Source: Aedes albopictus
Lineage: Eukaryota; Arthropoda; Insecta; Diptera; Culicidae
NCBI RefSeq assembly: GCF_035046485.1
Contig: NC_085138.1
Coordinates: forward strand, 41,079,464-41,143,463
Length of the DNA stretch: 64,000 nt
Reading direction: 5' to 3'
Under the pieces are notes generated by a model, which saw only the letters and a list, made by a program, of their open reading frames with translations, made no database searches and had not been told where the DNA came from. A program made the position numbers and the translations under genes. Positions 24,146 to 35,239 of this stretch are shown here, one piece after another; the stretch's first letter is position 1; each line of letters opens with the position of its first letter.

Positions 24146-24733
24146 TATGGGAAAACGTGCTTTTTTGTGTTTTTCTCATAAATTGAAATGTTTCGTCTAA
24201 AACAATCTAACTAATGAAGTTGAAGTATACCCTAGGATATGCCGAATAACTTTGTCGAAGACTGCAAAGTGATCCGACACTTGTGAAAAAAGTTATAACG
24301 TACAGATCGCCCGGTGGTGCTTAACATTTAACATGTGAAGGAATGACATCAATAATAAAATCTCAATTTTCGGCCTAAGTTACCAGGCAAATAATTTTTT
24401 TCACAAGCGTCGGATCGCTTTACGATCTGCGGCAACGTTTTTCGGCATATCCTAGGCTATACATTAATGACATCAGTTACACGGTTTTAGACAAAATAAT
24501 TCAACTTGAATAAAATGCAAAAAAGTACGTTTTTCCATAGGGCCTGACCATAAACTACGTAGACTCATTTTTGGCCATCTCAGACCCCCCCTCCCCCTTC
24601 GTAGACTTTTGTTCATACAAAATTTTCGAAATTTGTATGGAGCGTAGACTTTGGCCAGACCCCTCCCCCCGTCCCCCCTACGAGTCTACGTAGTTTATGG
24701 ACAGGCCCATACTAACTTCCATACAAATTTCAA
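24146..24733. mobile_element. Inverted-repeat element with a hairpin inserted in one end
   Basis: Left arm from TATTATGGGAAAACGTGC at 24146 pairs with a right arm ending GTACGTTTTTCCATA at 24539. Internal pairs include CCTAGGATATGCCGAATAAC (left) with GGCATATCCTAGG (right). Arms are about 150 bp. A second hairpin (24540-24708) sits in the right end. An outer match, CAAATTTGTATGGAA at 23292 and TTCCATACAAATTT at 24718, suggests the whole 23.29-24.73 kb block is one larger palindrome with an insertion in each arm. Confidence 0.6.
24540..24708. mobile_element. Palindromic MITE of the GGGCCTGTCCATAAACTACG type, 169 bp
   Basis: Ends GGGCCTGACCATAAACTACG and the near reverse complement CTACGTAGTTTATGGACAGG then CCC. 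ATA flanks both sides (24537-24539 and 24709-24711), a possible 3-bp duplication. C-rich and G-poor blocks lie inside each arm. The same design occurs at 63571-63740. Confidence 0.65.
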
Positions 24734-25059
24734 CCGCAATGCGGAAAACGCACAGTTGTTTTGGACGCTAATACAGATTGGAAAAGCTTTGTTCTGGCTT
24801 GATGCGATCATATGTAAATATTCTCCATACAACGTTGACCCACTCTAATGCATATGTACATATAAACATTATGATTTTTTTTTCACGGTGTGCCAAAAAT
24901 TGTTATTAACAAATAAAAATGTCCACTAGTTTGGCACCCGTCATTCAAAAGATATACTATCCAAGTATCTACTCTGAAAATTTGAAAATCTTTCATCGAG
25001 GGAAATTGAAGTTTTTGTCATTTGAGCATATTGCGTTATTTCTATAGGATTTTCTTATA

Positions 25060-25653
25060 AAGACCGGTCCAGAAAGTATGGACGCAGTAAGAAAATACTG
25101 GCATTTCCAAACTATTGATGAGTAGTAATTTTTAAAAGCTACTTCCTGTTGGTCAACCTATTTTCTCAGCATTTGTATGACGGTTTTTGCGATTCCAACT
25201 GTGTATTTCAAAATACATGAACTTTCAACGGAACATCATTGAAAAAATGTGCACAAACGATGTACAGAGTTTAAAAGGTCACTTAGGAAAAGAACAAAAT
25301 ATGGTGGGAGTAAGTTAGAAAATTGTGCAACCAGCAATTAGCAACCACGATGAGAATAATACGTTAAAGCATAGGCAAAAATTGAGTAAAAAATAAAGAT
25401 CCTGCTAACCCTCGTTTGGATAAACAAATAATGAAGGTGTTTGAGCACAACAAAAAACCTTCTAACTAACACAGAGCGGGGTATGACCAAAAAAGTTACC
25501 ATTTCGAATTCCAATGTTCATCGTGGCAAAGAACGTTTGAATTTTCGATTCTATAGTAAGCAGAAACAGACAAAGCGGAGCCCGAAACAAGAACCATCGC
25601 TCAGGCCCAGACAACTGAAGACTAGGTGCGTCCATACTTTCTGGGGCAGTCTT
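25060..25653 (+). mobile_element. Deleted Tc1/mariner-like element, 594 bp, TA target
   Basis: Ends AAGACCGGTCCAGAAAG and CTTTCTGGGGCAGTCTT are inverted repeats, with the shared core CCAGAAAGTATGGACGCA. TA lies on both sides (25058-25059 and 25654-25655). Removing it restores the foldback arm seen at 28770. The stretch 25475-25610 reads VTISNSNVHRGKERLNFRF then KQKQTKRSPKQE. This resembles the DNA-binding/linker part of mosquito Tc1/mariner transposases of the ITmD37E type. The catalytic region is absent. Family assignment is from memory of the motif. Confidence 0.65.
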
Positions 25654-26468
25654 TATGAGTAAATATGCACATATCGTGGTTCTACGGCCATTTATAATTT
25701 CAACCCAAATAAACATTAGTTTTTCAAATACTAACCAACGTGTATGATGTTTAGGCAAAGTTTCTGCAAATTTGACAACATTTTGTTAAATTCCTTCCTT
25801 TGAGATTCCTTTCAAGTTACAGTTATTTAAATAATTTACTCTATTACCCTAAATTTTACTTATAATTGCTATAATCCTATTATTTCCATGCTACTATCAA
25901 ACCCGTATATGTCATCAGGACAAAAATGTTAGCCTTTTCGGAAATAGGTCTTTGATATGCGTGATTTTTGATCCAATTTGCGATAAATTGGAACCATTCT
26001 ATTAATGGGTTTGAATCACAATGGTATGAGAGCTTAAGAAGTTTGTAAAATGAAAGTAAAAAGTGTATCTTTCGAGTATCTTCTTGCGAGCTGAATCTGA
26101 GCTATTTAACGACTGAAATTTCATCAATGATAAGAAATCCTTGCGTACGTTTATATGCGTACGATTTTATGTATAAATAAGTGATTTTTTTTATAAAGTC
26201 TAATAGATTTATTATGTGTTGTTATTGTGATTTATTATGTGTCATTAAATTGTACTTGAAATGCTATGTAAATGCACGGTTTCTAATGATGGGAAATTTA
26301 AAAGAAGTATTATATTCCGTTTTCTAAACAAAAAGATAACTTTGAATTAGATACGACAAGAAGCACAATAGCTAATCATTTTGAAGTATAGGAAAATTAA
26401 TATAAATTGTTCATGCAATTTTCAACCTTAATGTCAAACACAGGATTATATGTATTGTTCCATATGTA

Positions 26469-27170
26469 TTAGTCTGGGACACGGTTATATGGAAAAAAAA
26501 CGGGAAAACTCTCATTCCTGTATACTTTTTGAGTGCCATTTTGCCCTCATACCAACTGTGCAAAATTTCAGCTCAATCAAAGAAACTATATTTTAGCTCC
26601 CGCCTTTTTTAAATGTTCATACTATTTAGTATTCATGAGGAGAATTTACTTCTTCAAAAAAAAATCGCTAGGGGTCTCCTTTTGATCCCTAAAAATGAAT
26701 GATGTGATCTCTGAAGAAAACTTCACAAGAATTCAGACCTCCGAAGACCGCAAAGCGATGTAATGTTCGTTAAAAAAATATAAAGCCTTACCCGATCAAT
26801 AAAATGACGATATATTATTATTTATTGTTAATCCTTACATGTTAAACGGCGTTGCCATGCTATTCGGTTTTCTTTCGGTTATCTTTTTCCACATACCTTA
26901 GATCGATTTGCGGTGTTCGGAGGGTTGATTCCTCGTCAATTTTTTACAGATATCATTCATCAATCTTATTTTTAGGGATTAAGGGGCCACCTGTGGCGAT
27001 TTTTCTTTGAAAAGGTGATTTTTCCCATAGTAAATTGTATGAAAACTTAAAACGGCTGGCGCTAAAATATAGTTTCTCCGATCGTGCTGAAATTTTGCAC
27101 AGTTGATATGGGGCCAAAATGGAACTCAAAAAGTGTGCAGGAGTGAAATGTCTATTTCTACCCATGCTAA
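26469..27170. mobile_element. Inverted-repeat element, about 700 bp, TA target
   Basis: Outer ends TTAGTCTGGG and CCCATGCTAA pair, with TA on each side. Arms of about 225 bp contain ACTGTGCAAAATTTCAGC and ATCCCTAAAAAT with reverse-complement partners at 27090 and 26985. Arms have diverged. No coding. Its right flank is the TATA target of the next element. Confidence 0.55.
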
Positions 27171-27174
27171 TATA

Positions 27175-28131
27175 CAGGGTGTTAGGTTCCTGAGTGCAAA
27201 CTTTTTAAAGGGTGATAGAGGACCATAAATGGAGAAAAAAATTGTTCTACGCATATGGTCAAATCTCAATCGTTACGTAGTTATTGAACTTCCCATGTTT
27301 TTGACTCTTATTGCCTTAACTGACAATAACTTGAAAATGGTCAAACTTTTCGAATTTTTTTGACCCTTATTCAAAAGATTATTGAATTTTCTATCAAATG
27401 GCATCTTTGAATAGATTGGTTTAGTTAAATAACTAAGTTTTCTATAGCAAAATAGCTAAAAATAGTGTATTTTTATTGGTTTTTGTCAATTATCTTTGAA
27501 ACATGCGTTATAAGTTAAAATTCTTTCTTAGGCAAAGTTGTGGCCCCTATTACACTCTACAATTCGTTCTTTGATACTAAACTTCTAGCTCTTATCGTTT
27601 TATTGCAATTTTGATTTAAATGTGCGGCACAATGCTCAAAAAAGTGCTTTCCATGACAGTTGCAAATTTATGATCTGAAATGCGATGTTAAAATCGAAAT
27701 TGCAACAAAACGAAAAGAGATAGAAGTTTGATGTCAAAGAACGAATTGTAGAGTAAAACAGGGGCCACAACTTTGCCTAAGAAAGAATTTTGAATTATTA
27801 CGCATTTTTCAAAGATAATTGACAAAAATAAATTAAAACACACTACTTTTGAGCTATTTGCTCTAGACAACTTAGTTATTTATCTAAACCAATCGATTCA
27901 AAGATGCCATTTGATAGAAAATTTGATAATCTTTCGAATAAGGGTCAAAAAACTTCGATAAGTTTGACCATTTTCAAGTTATAGCCAGTTAAGGCATAAG
28001 AGTCAGAAACATGGGAAGTTCAATAACTACGTAACGGTTTAGATTTGACCATATGCGTAGAACATTTTTTTCTCCATTTATGGTCCTCTATCACCCTTTA
28101 AAAAGTTTGCACTCAGGAACCTAACACCCTG
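27175..28131. mobile_element. 957-bp foldback element, TATA target duplication
   Basis: Ends CAGGGTGTTAGGTTCCTGAG and CTCAGGAACCTAACACCCTG. TATA stands on both sides (27171-27174 and 28132-28135). Arms extend about 430 bp each, nearly to the centre near 27640. Shared words include ACGCATATGGTCAAAT and CAAAGTTGTGGCCCC. A diverged relative of one arm is at 43650-43870. Confidence 0.75.
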
Positions 28132-28973
28132 TATATTGTTGTTGTTACAATTTTAAACACCTCATGACAGTTGTTTAAGGGTGTGAATATGAGATTATCA
28201 CTTAATTTTTGATAAATTGGAGTTGATACCCAATACTGTAAGCTATAACTCCAATTATCTGATGGAATATTTTTTTTATTTTTAAGAAAAGATTGGTTAT
28301 CCATGTTAAAGACACATTTTTACTCTTTTATAATAGACTAGAAAATATTTTAAACATGTGGTAGATGTTCTTCCTAACACTTTTTAAAAATATTTTATAA
28401 ATATCTTAAATACTTAAGCCAGCGTGAATATCAAACCCATCAATATAATGGTATTAAATTTATCGCATATATGCCCAACAATCACGTATATTCAATAAAA
28501 ATTGCTAAAAAAAATGTTTTGATGACGTATACGGGGTTGAAACTTGTATTATAGGTAACATATTAGGGAAATATGTTGGGATATCAGAGAGTAAACTATT
28601 CAAACAACTGTAACTTGTGATTCCTCTAACAAAATGTTGTCAAATTTGCAGAAACTATGCTTGGATATCATACATGTTGATATGTATTTGAAAAACTAAT
28701 GTACATATATTTGTAGAAATCATAAATGGCCGAAGAACCACGATATGCGCATATTTATTCATATATGAAAATTCTATAGAAATACCGGAATATCTTCAAA
28801 TGACAAAATCTTCAATTTCCCTCGATGAAAGATTTTCAAATTTTCAGAGAAGATACTAGGATAAGATATCTTTCGAATGACGGGTGCCAAATTGGTGGAC
28901 ATTTTTATTTGATAATAACGGTTTTTGGCACACCGTGTTTTTATTCACTATGATGTATTGCCTTTTATTCCAG

Positions 28974-29318
28974 TTGCCCCCAACGTCACCACTGCGAAAA
29001 CTCTCCAGGGTTTCTACGAAGATTCGGACATCGAGCTGGTATGCGCGGTCGAATCATTCCCCCGATCGGTCAACTACTGGACCAAGGTTTCCAACGGTGC
29101 TGGTGGCAGTAGCAGCAGCAGCAGCAGTTCCATCTCTTCCTACCGGCAGGAGATCATGCTGAACAACGAACACATGGAAATCCGCGAGCAGTACACCAAC
29201 TCCTACTCGAGTCGGACCACGCTGCGGATTCAGCGTTTTAGCGCCGCGGACGCCGGCAGCTACATGTGCATATCATCGAACGCCTTTGGCAAGGCAAACA
29301 AAACCATTAGAGTTTATG
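28974..29318 (+). CDS. Lachesin/DIP-like Ig protein, exon B (Ig domain 3)
   Basis: A complete Ig domain on one exon (345 bases, 115 residues, phase 1 at both ends). Features in order: FAPNVTTAKTLQGFYEDSD, the first core cysteine in IELVCAVES, the core tryptophan in VNYWTKV, and the D-x-G-x-Y-x-C motif in DAGSYMCISSN. It ends with KTIRVY. The acceptor is CCTTTTATTCCAG and the donor is GGTGAGTG. A Gly/Ser-rich insertion (residues about 43-58, encoded by AGC repeats at 29104-29135) lengthens the C-C' loop beyond a minimal I-set/V-set domain. It joins exon A as NVN-FAPN and exon C as VY-EIKRP. Confidence 0.92.
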
Positions 29319-30299
29319 GTGAGTGTTGGGATTCCATTTTTTCGTTTTCCCTTATCAATTCCTTAAATTGTTCCTTCGGCGGCTGGCGGAGAGTTCATTT
29401 CTGGAGGCTTTGTTTATTTCATAGTTTTATGGCAGTGAAAAGCCCATAAAACTAAATTGAAAATTCGGTGCCAAATTACAGGGCAGGGCTACGACCGGCG
29501 GCAAGGGATCAGAACAACGTCAGCGAGCTGGGTCTAATAAAAAGACGCCATAAAATCAACTAACAGAGTTTCGGTTTTGCCTGTCGTCCGGCCTGGCCTG
29601 GCCAGACGCACTGAATAGCAGGGTAGCTGCCGGCCGGTCTGCCTGTGCCTGGTGACTCCGAGGGTATTAAAGATTGATAAAAATGAAGCCTTCGGAATGT
29701 CGGTCTCAATTTTTCCTTGGTTTGCCTTTCTTTTTTGGGCTACGGACCACACATACACACGAGCGCAGTTACGATAGTCACACTTGTGCTCTTGGTAGTA
29801 ATACTCCGTGCCAGTCTGTTACGACGTCGTAAATAAGGGATTTTATGCTTTCCTTCGCACTAGCTTCGAAAGGTCCGGCTAGCCTGAGATTTTGATTGCA
29901 CTGAGAATTGGACTGGGGTTTTGCATTGTGATTAGAATTCAATAACTTGCATGAGAGAAACGTTTTATTACTTTTCAATGTGTTTACACTGCATTTACAC
30001 TGGGGCACCAAGGACAGGAGTCCAGGGTCTTGACGAAACCCCCCTCCCTTATGCGAATCTGGTGGGAGCCCAGGATTCTTTTCCGAGCGAACCATATCCG
30101 CACACCAGTGTGGACTAGACATGAATAACTCAGTCGCATATCGGATCGAAGAATCGAATCGCGAAACCGAATGCGCGGAGATTCTTTTCAAAAGAGTTAC
30201 GATTTACTGAAGTTCACTCATTTTTCATATATTTAGTTAACATCAAATTCATGATAACACTGAATCAACAATTTGCCGCCATAATACTCGATTTGCAGC
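29319..30299. other. Intron start without recognised feature
   Basis: Starts GTGAGTGTTGGG. The intron 29319-41049 is 11.7 kb. No repeat was recognised in this first part; open frames at 29534-29758 and 29778-30191 have no domain. Confidence 0.5.
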
Positions 30300-33240
30300 T
30301 GCAGCTCTCCAACGTCGGTCACGCCAGATCACGCTCTACCTGGTCCGCCCATCGTGCTATCTGCGCTCCTTGCCTTCTTGTACCAACCGGATGGTTAGCA
30401 AACATCAACTTTGCAGGGTTGTTGTCCTTGCAACATGCCCTGCCCACCGTATCCGCCCAGCTGTGGCCACTTTCAGGATGTTGACCGTAGAGTGCAGCGA
30501 GCTCGTGGCTCATCCTTCTCCTCCACACACCGTTCTCCTGCACGTCGCCGAAGATCGTCCTTAGCACGCGTCGCTCGAAAACTCCGAGTGCTTGAGGGTC
30601 CTCCTCGAGCATCGTCCATGTCTCGTGCCCGTAGAGAACCACCGGTCTTATTAACGTCTTGTACATGGTACATTTGGTGCGGGGGTGAATCTTTTTTGAC
30701 CGCAGTTTCTTCTGGAGCCCATAGTAGGCACGACTTCCACTGATGATGTGACTTTGTATTTCACGGCTCACGTTATTGTCAGCTGTTAGCAAGAAACCGA
30801 GGTAGATGGATTCCTCCACCACCTCAAAAGTATAAGGCTTGTCCTGTCTCGCTAAGTCCCACCTACCAGCATGTACTTTGTCTTAGTAGCATTCACTACC
30901 AGTTCGACCTTTGCTGCTGCACGTTTCAGGCGGGTCTACAATTCTGCCACCGCTCCAAATGTTCTAGCAATAATATCCATGTCATCCGCAAAACAGACAA
31001 ATTGGCTGGATTTCGTGAAGATCGTACCCCGGCTGTTGAGCCCGGCTTGTCGCATAACACCTTCCAGGGCGATGTTGAATAGTAGGCAGGAAAGTCCATC
31101 ACCTTGTCGTAGTCCCCGTCGAGATTCAAATGAACTGGATAGTTCACCAGAAATCCTTACGCTGTTCTGCACACCGTCCATCGTTGCTCTTATCAGTCTA
31201 GTCAGCTTCCCGGGAAAGCTGTTCTCGTCCATAATTTTCCATAGCTCTGTGCGGTCGATACTGTCGTATGCCGCTTTGAAGTCGATGAACAGGTGATGCG
31301 TTGGGACCTGGTATTCACGGCATTTCTGGAGGATTTGCCGTACGGTGAAGATCTGGTCCGTTGTCGACCGGCCGTCGATGAAACCGGCTTGGTAACTTCC
31401 CACGAACTCATTTACTTTAGGTGAAAGACGACGGAAGATGATCTGGGATAGCACTTTGTAGGCGGCATTCAAAATGGTGATCGCTCGAAAGTTCTCACAC
31501 ATTAACTTGTCGCCTTCCTTGTGGATGGGACAGGTTATCCCTTCCTTCCACTCCTCCGGTAGCTGTTCGGTTTCCCAGATCTTGACTACCAACTGGTGCA
31601 GACAGGTGGCCAACTTTTCCGGGCCCATCTTAATGAGTTCTGCTGCGATACCGTCTTTATCAGCCGCTTTGTTGTTTTTGAGCTGATGAATGGCATCCTT
31701 AACTTCCCTCTGCGTGGGAGTTGGTTCCTTCCCGTCCTCTGCTGCACCAACATAGTCATTTCATCCGCTGCCTACATTCTCTTCGCCATTAAGGTGCTCG
31801 TCGACGAGCTGCTTCCACCTTTCGATCACCTCACGTTTGTCCGTCAGCAGGCTCCCGTCCTTATCCCTGCAGATTTCGGCTTGTGTCACGTAGCCTTTGC
31901 GGGATGCGTTGAGCTTCTGGTAGAACTTACGTGTTTCTTGTGAACGACACAGCAGTTCCATTTCCTCGCACTCTGCTTCTTCCAGGCGGCGCTTTTTCTC
32001 CCGGAAGAGATGGGTCTGCTGCTTCCGCTTCTGTCCTGTATCGCTCCACATGCTGTCGGGTTCCATGCTGCAGCATTACCGCCCACGCTGCATCCTTCTG
32101 CATCGCTCTGCACTCCTCGTCGAATCAATCGTTTCGTCGACTCCGTTCTACGTACCCGATAGTGCTCTCGGCTGCGTTGTTAATGGCTGCTTTGACTGTA
32201 CTCCAGCAGTCCTCTAGAGGGGCCTCATCGAGCACACCCTCGTCCGGCAACGCTGCCTCGAGATTCTGCGCGTATGCGGTGGCGACTTCCGGTTGCTTCA
32301 GTCGCTCTTGACCGTACCGGGTCGGTCGCCGGTACTGTACATTGTCAATAACGGAGAGTTTTGGGCGCAGTTTAACCATCACCAGGTAGTGATCAGAGTC
32401 GATACTAGCGCCACGATAGGTCATGACGCCGATAATGTCGGAGAAGTGCCGTCCATCAATCAGAACGTGGTCGATTTGCGATTCCGTTTGTTGTGGTGAT
32501 CTCCAGGTGTAACGATACGGGAGGCTGTGCTGGAAGAAGGTGCTAGGAATGGCCATGTTCTTGTGGGCGCTGAACTTTCCAATCGCCGGTCTGAATTCCT
32601 CCTCCTGGCCTACCTGAGCGTTTAGGTCTCCTATGATGATCTTGACGTCGTGGTTTGGGCTGCGGTCGTACTCGCGTTCGAGCTGCGCGTAAAATCCGTC
32701 TTTGTCATCATCAGTGCTTCCGGAGTGAGGGCTGTGCACGTTTATTATGCTGATGTTGAAGAATTGGCCCTTGATCCTCAACCTGCACATTCTTTCGTCG
32801 ATCGGCCACCAACCGATCACGCGCCTCTGCATGTCGCCCATCACTATAAAAGCTGTTCCCAGCTCACGTGTGTTGCCGCAGCTCTGGTAGATGGTATGAT
32901 AACCTCTAAACGTTTGCACCATAGGTCCTGTCCAACACACCTCTTGCAGCGCTACGATTCCGAACCCGCTGTCCTTCAGTATATCGGTGAGTATGCGGGT
33001 GCTCCCGATGAAGTTGGGATACCTGCAGTTCCACGTACCGAGCTTCCAATCGCAAGTCCCTTTTCGTCGCTGTGGTCGTCGCCGGGCCTGACACCAACCC
33101 ACTAACCCAGGGAGCTGGGCTTACCTTCCCGGAAGCTACGGGTTCTGCATTAGCATTTCCTCCAACTACAGTGCTAAATAGCTAGGCTCAAGCGCCAGTA
33201 TTCGCCGGGGGTGGTCTTTTTAATGGGCGCCCAAGTGGGC
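30300..33240 (-). mobile_element. RTE-clade (Jam1-like) retrotransposon, copy 2 (best preserved)
   Basis: Endonuclease frame 33102-32125 (325 residues) includes KLGTWNCRYP, ALQEVCWTG, KIIIGDLNAQVG and SDHYLVMV. RT frame 31628-30936 includes KNNKAADKDGIAAELIK, YQAGFIDGRSTTDQIF, HHLFIDFKAAYDSIDR, GLRQGDGLSCLLFNIALEGV and FADDMD. The C-terminal part at 30822-30319 includes IYLGFLLTADNN and YKTLIRPVVLYGHETW. Breaks: an in-frame stop at 32125-32127 after the endonuclease (a TGG-like tryptophan position), a frame change near 32070, a TGA at 31761-31763, and a frame change between 30936 and 30822. The sequence beyond 33105 is probable 5' UTR. Confidence 0.85.
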
Positions 33241-33259
33241 GCCCAGGAGATAATATTTT

Positions 33260-34440
33260 ACCTGAGCTTCCACCCAGCTATGCTATTGTGTCCGTACGAT
33301 TGACAGTGAGGTGCTGGGTTCGTTGTGGTTTGTGGTTTTTGCTTTTTAATGTGTTGGTGTTTCCGACTGTGTTTGCTGTATCTGAAATGGTTGTTTACTT
33401 GGGGGTCGTTTTGTCGTCTGAGGAACGGAGGTTTTCGGGTTGACATACATAGTTGCTTTTAGCGTGAAGCATGTATTGATGTCTCTTCCCACATTGCATT
33501 GACGGCATGATCCTTTGTTGCAATTCCGCGCCAAGTGACCCAACGATAGGCAGTTCATGCTCCATAGGGCTCCGAGATATTACACTTCTAGAATTTCTTG
33601 CACATGAACGCCGGATGAAACACTTCCGATCAGAAATAGCTCCGGCAAAGGATGTTGACGAATGGCTGACGCTTATCTTGGGCTTCTTTACTTCAACGGG
33701 GGCAGGTTTTCTCACTGTAACTGATTGATGAACGGCACAATGGTTGTTCAAAAAGTTCATCAGGTTACGGTAGGTGGATACGTTTTTGGACAACTGTGCG
33801 ACAACTCCCAGAATCGCAGGGTAAAACCGTCCAGCTTGGTATAAACCATGTAGACTAGGACAGTGCTACAGCCAATGGGGTCCTGTCCCAGCTTCTGCAG
33901 CATCTGCAGATTCTTTTCGAAGTCGCTGATGAGCTGGCTTAGCGCTTCGTAGCTCTCCTTCCGCATCGGTTCAATGCCAAAGATGGCGTCGAGATACATA
34001 TGCCATCACAATGAGCTTCTTGTTATGGTAGCGCTGCGCTCTTCCAATGTAGTCCAGGCAACTATATAATTTACTGCGGATTCTGATAGATCAAGCACTC
34101 AGTCTCAAAGTTTGCCGCCAAAGGTTGGTAGCTTGATCTCTGGCAGTTTCACTCTCTAGAGGGTACTCCCGGCAGCCGTGCCTAACGCCCCAGGATGATC
34201 CATCTGCTTCTTCGGACGCCGTTCCATTAACGCTGCCTTGGTCTTGCAGAAACAGTTCTGCACATCACTGGTTATGCCGTCACCGGTTTTCTGATTCACT
34301 CTTCAGCCTTGTCTTCCGAGCCCTCTCTGACCATCCGGATCAGGAACTTCATCATCCGCAACTTCATCCATTAGCACTTCAATCTTGTCACGCACTTCGA
34401 AGAAATCATGTACAACTCTATAAACAGTTGCAAACGGACT
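33260..34440 (-). pseudogene. BEL/Pao gag remnant
   Basis: Minus-strand pieces in several frames: HDFFEVRDKIEVLMDEVA near 34400; RVKLPEIKLPTFGGK near 34120; RKESYEALSQLISDFEKNL near 33930; and a CCHC zinc knuckle, C-x-xLGHLARNC-type, near 33550. The DUF1759-like LPEIKLPTFGG and the DFE-x-x-L-x-M-L-x-K-L-G segment are typical of BEL/Pao gag. Stops and frameshifts are frequent. No protease, RT or integrase follows, and no LTR was identified. Confidence 0.65.
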
Positions 34441-34749
34441 TTACCTTCCTTTCGGTCACGCTTTTCATAAAAGTCACTGACGAAATTTTCCACTAGCCCT
34501 AAACTGTTCAGAAGGCACTTCTCCTTCTAGAGTCAACTTCCAAGATTTTCCGGTTCCATCGTTACTGTTCTGATCACTTTCATAGTCATACCGAAGTCAC
34601 TGTTCAAAGCTACTACACCGAGAAGTTCGTTTGCACTGATCAAGAATTCACTTCACTTTCGCCGCAAGAATATCACTACTTGGACCACTGGTGACAACGT
34701 ATCAATTCGACGTTCCACGCGCCGCGAGACGAACTGACCAACTCAATAA

Positions 34750-34944
34750 TGCAGTGCAATGATTGACAACGGCGGAGGCGAATTCAACCAACGGAAAATC
34801 GAGTCTACCAGGTACCAGCAGAATCCAAGACCAACAAGCTCGAACGAACCACAGGGACCAGGACCGGGAACGGCGTTGAACCCGTTCGCGCGAGGAGTGC
34901 TAGCGAGATCGCCACTATGAGAAGCTGGTGTACCCATCAACGAG
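34750..34944 (+). pseudogene. Possible ORF1 (gag-like) remnant, first part
   Basis: Reads NPFARGVLARSPL then VPINEQ on the + strand; the same reading type seems to resume after the TIR element with ISEDLKQGLLKLRKSMALIE near 39590. Proline/arginine-rich followed by Leu/Lys-rich helices suits an ORF1-type protein of a non-LTR element, but no diagnostic domain is visible. The 34945-39392 element separates the halves. Confidence 0.35.
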
Positions 34945-35239
34945 CAGCATGGGCGTAGCCAGAGGGCTGGCAGGGGGGGGGGCGTTTTTCTAATTCGAGC
35001 CAACTTAAAGATTATCAATAATTCAGAGTTCCAGAAAAAATACCTATTTTAAATTTTAAGTTATTATCCACAATTATCGAACCTTTTCACTTGAGAACCA
35101 CAGGAAATTTCGCCAAATTTTTAACTAAATCTTATCATAGAATTTTACCAGGAATTTTACCAAATAATTTTAATATGCTGCTATAGACTGCAGTTATATG
35201 CTACACGAATTTTGACTAGTATTTTATTAAAACAAACGT

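Larger units (their letters stand above)
24884..28937. mobile_element. 4.05-kb foldback element with nested insertions
   Basis: Starts CACGGTGTGCCAAAAA and ends TTTTTGGCACACCGTG. The left arm (24884-25059, then 25654 to about 26030) matches the reverse complement of the right arm (about 28425-28937). Shared words include TTTCATCGAGGGAAATTGAAG with its partner near 28815, and GTTACAGTT followed by TTTACTCT. Arms are about 540 bp. The left arm is split by a Tc1-like element at 25060-25653. The centre holds two further inverted-repeat elements (26469-27170 and 27175-28131). No intact transposase. The right end lies 36 bp before exon B. Confidence 0.75.

Noticed and set aside
33260..34440. An endogenous virus
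   Set aside because: The gag pieces fit BEL/Pao retrotransposons; no envelope, polymerase or flanking LTR was seen.
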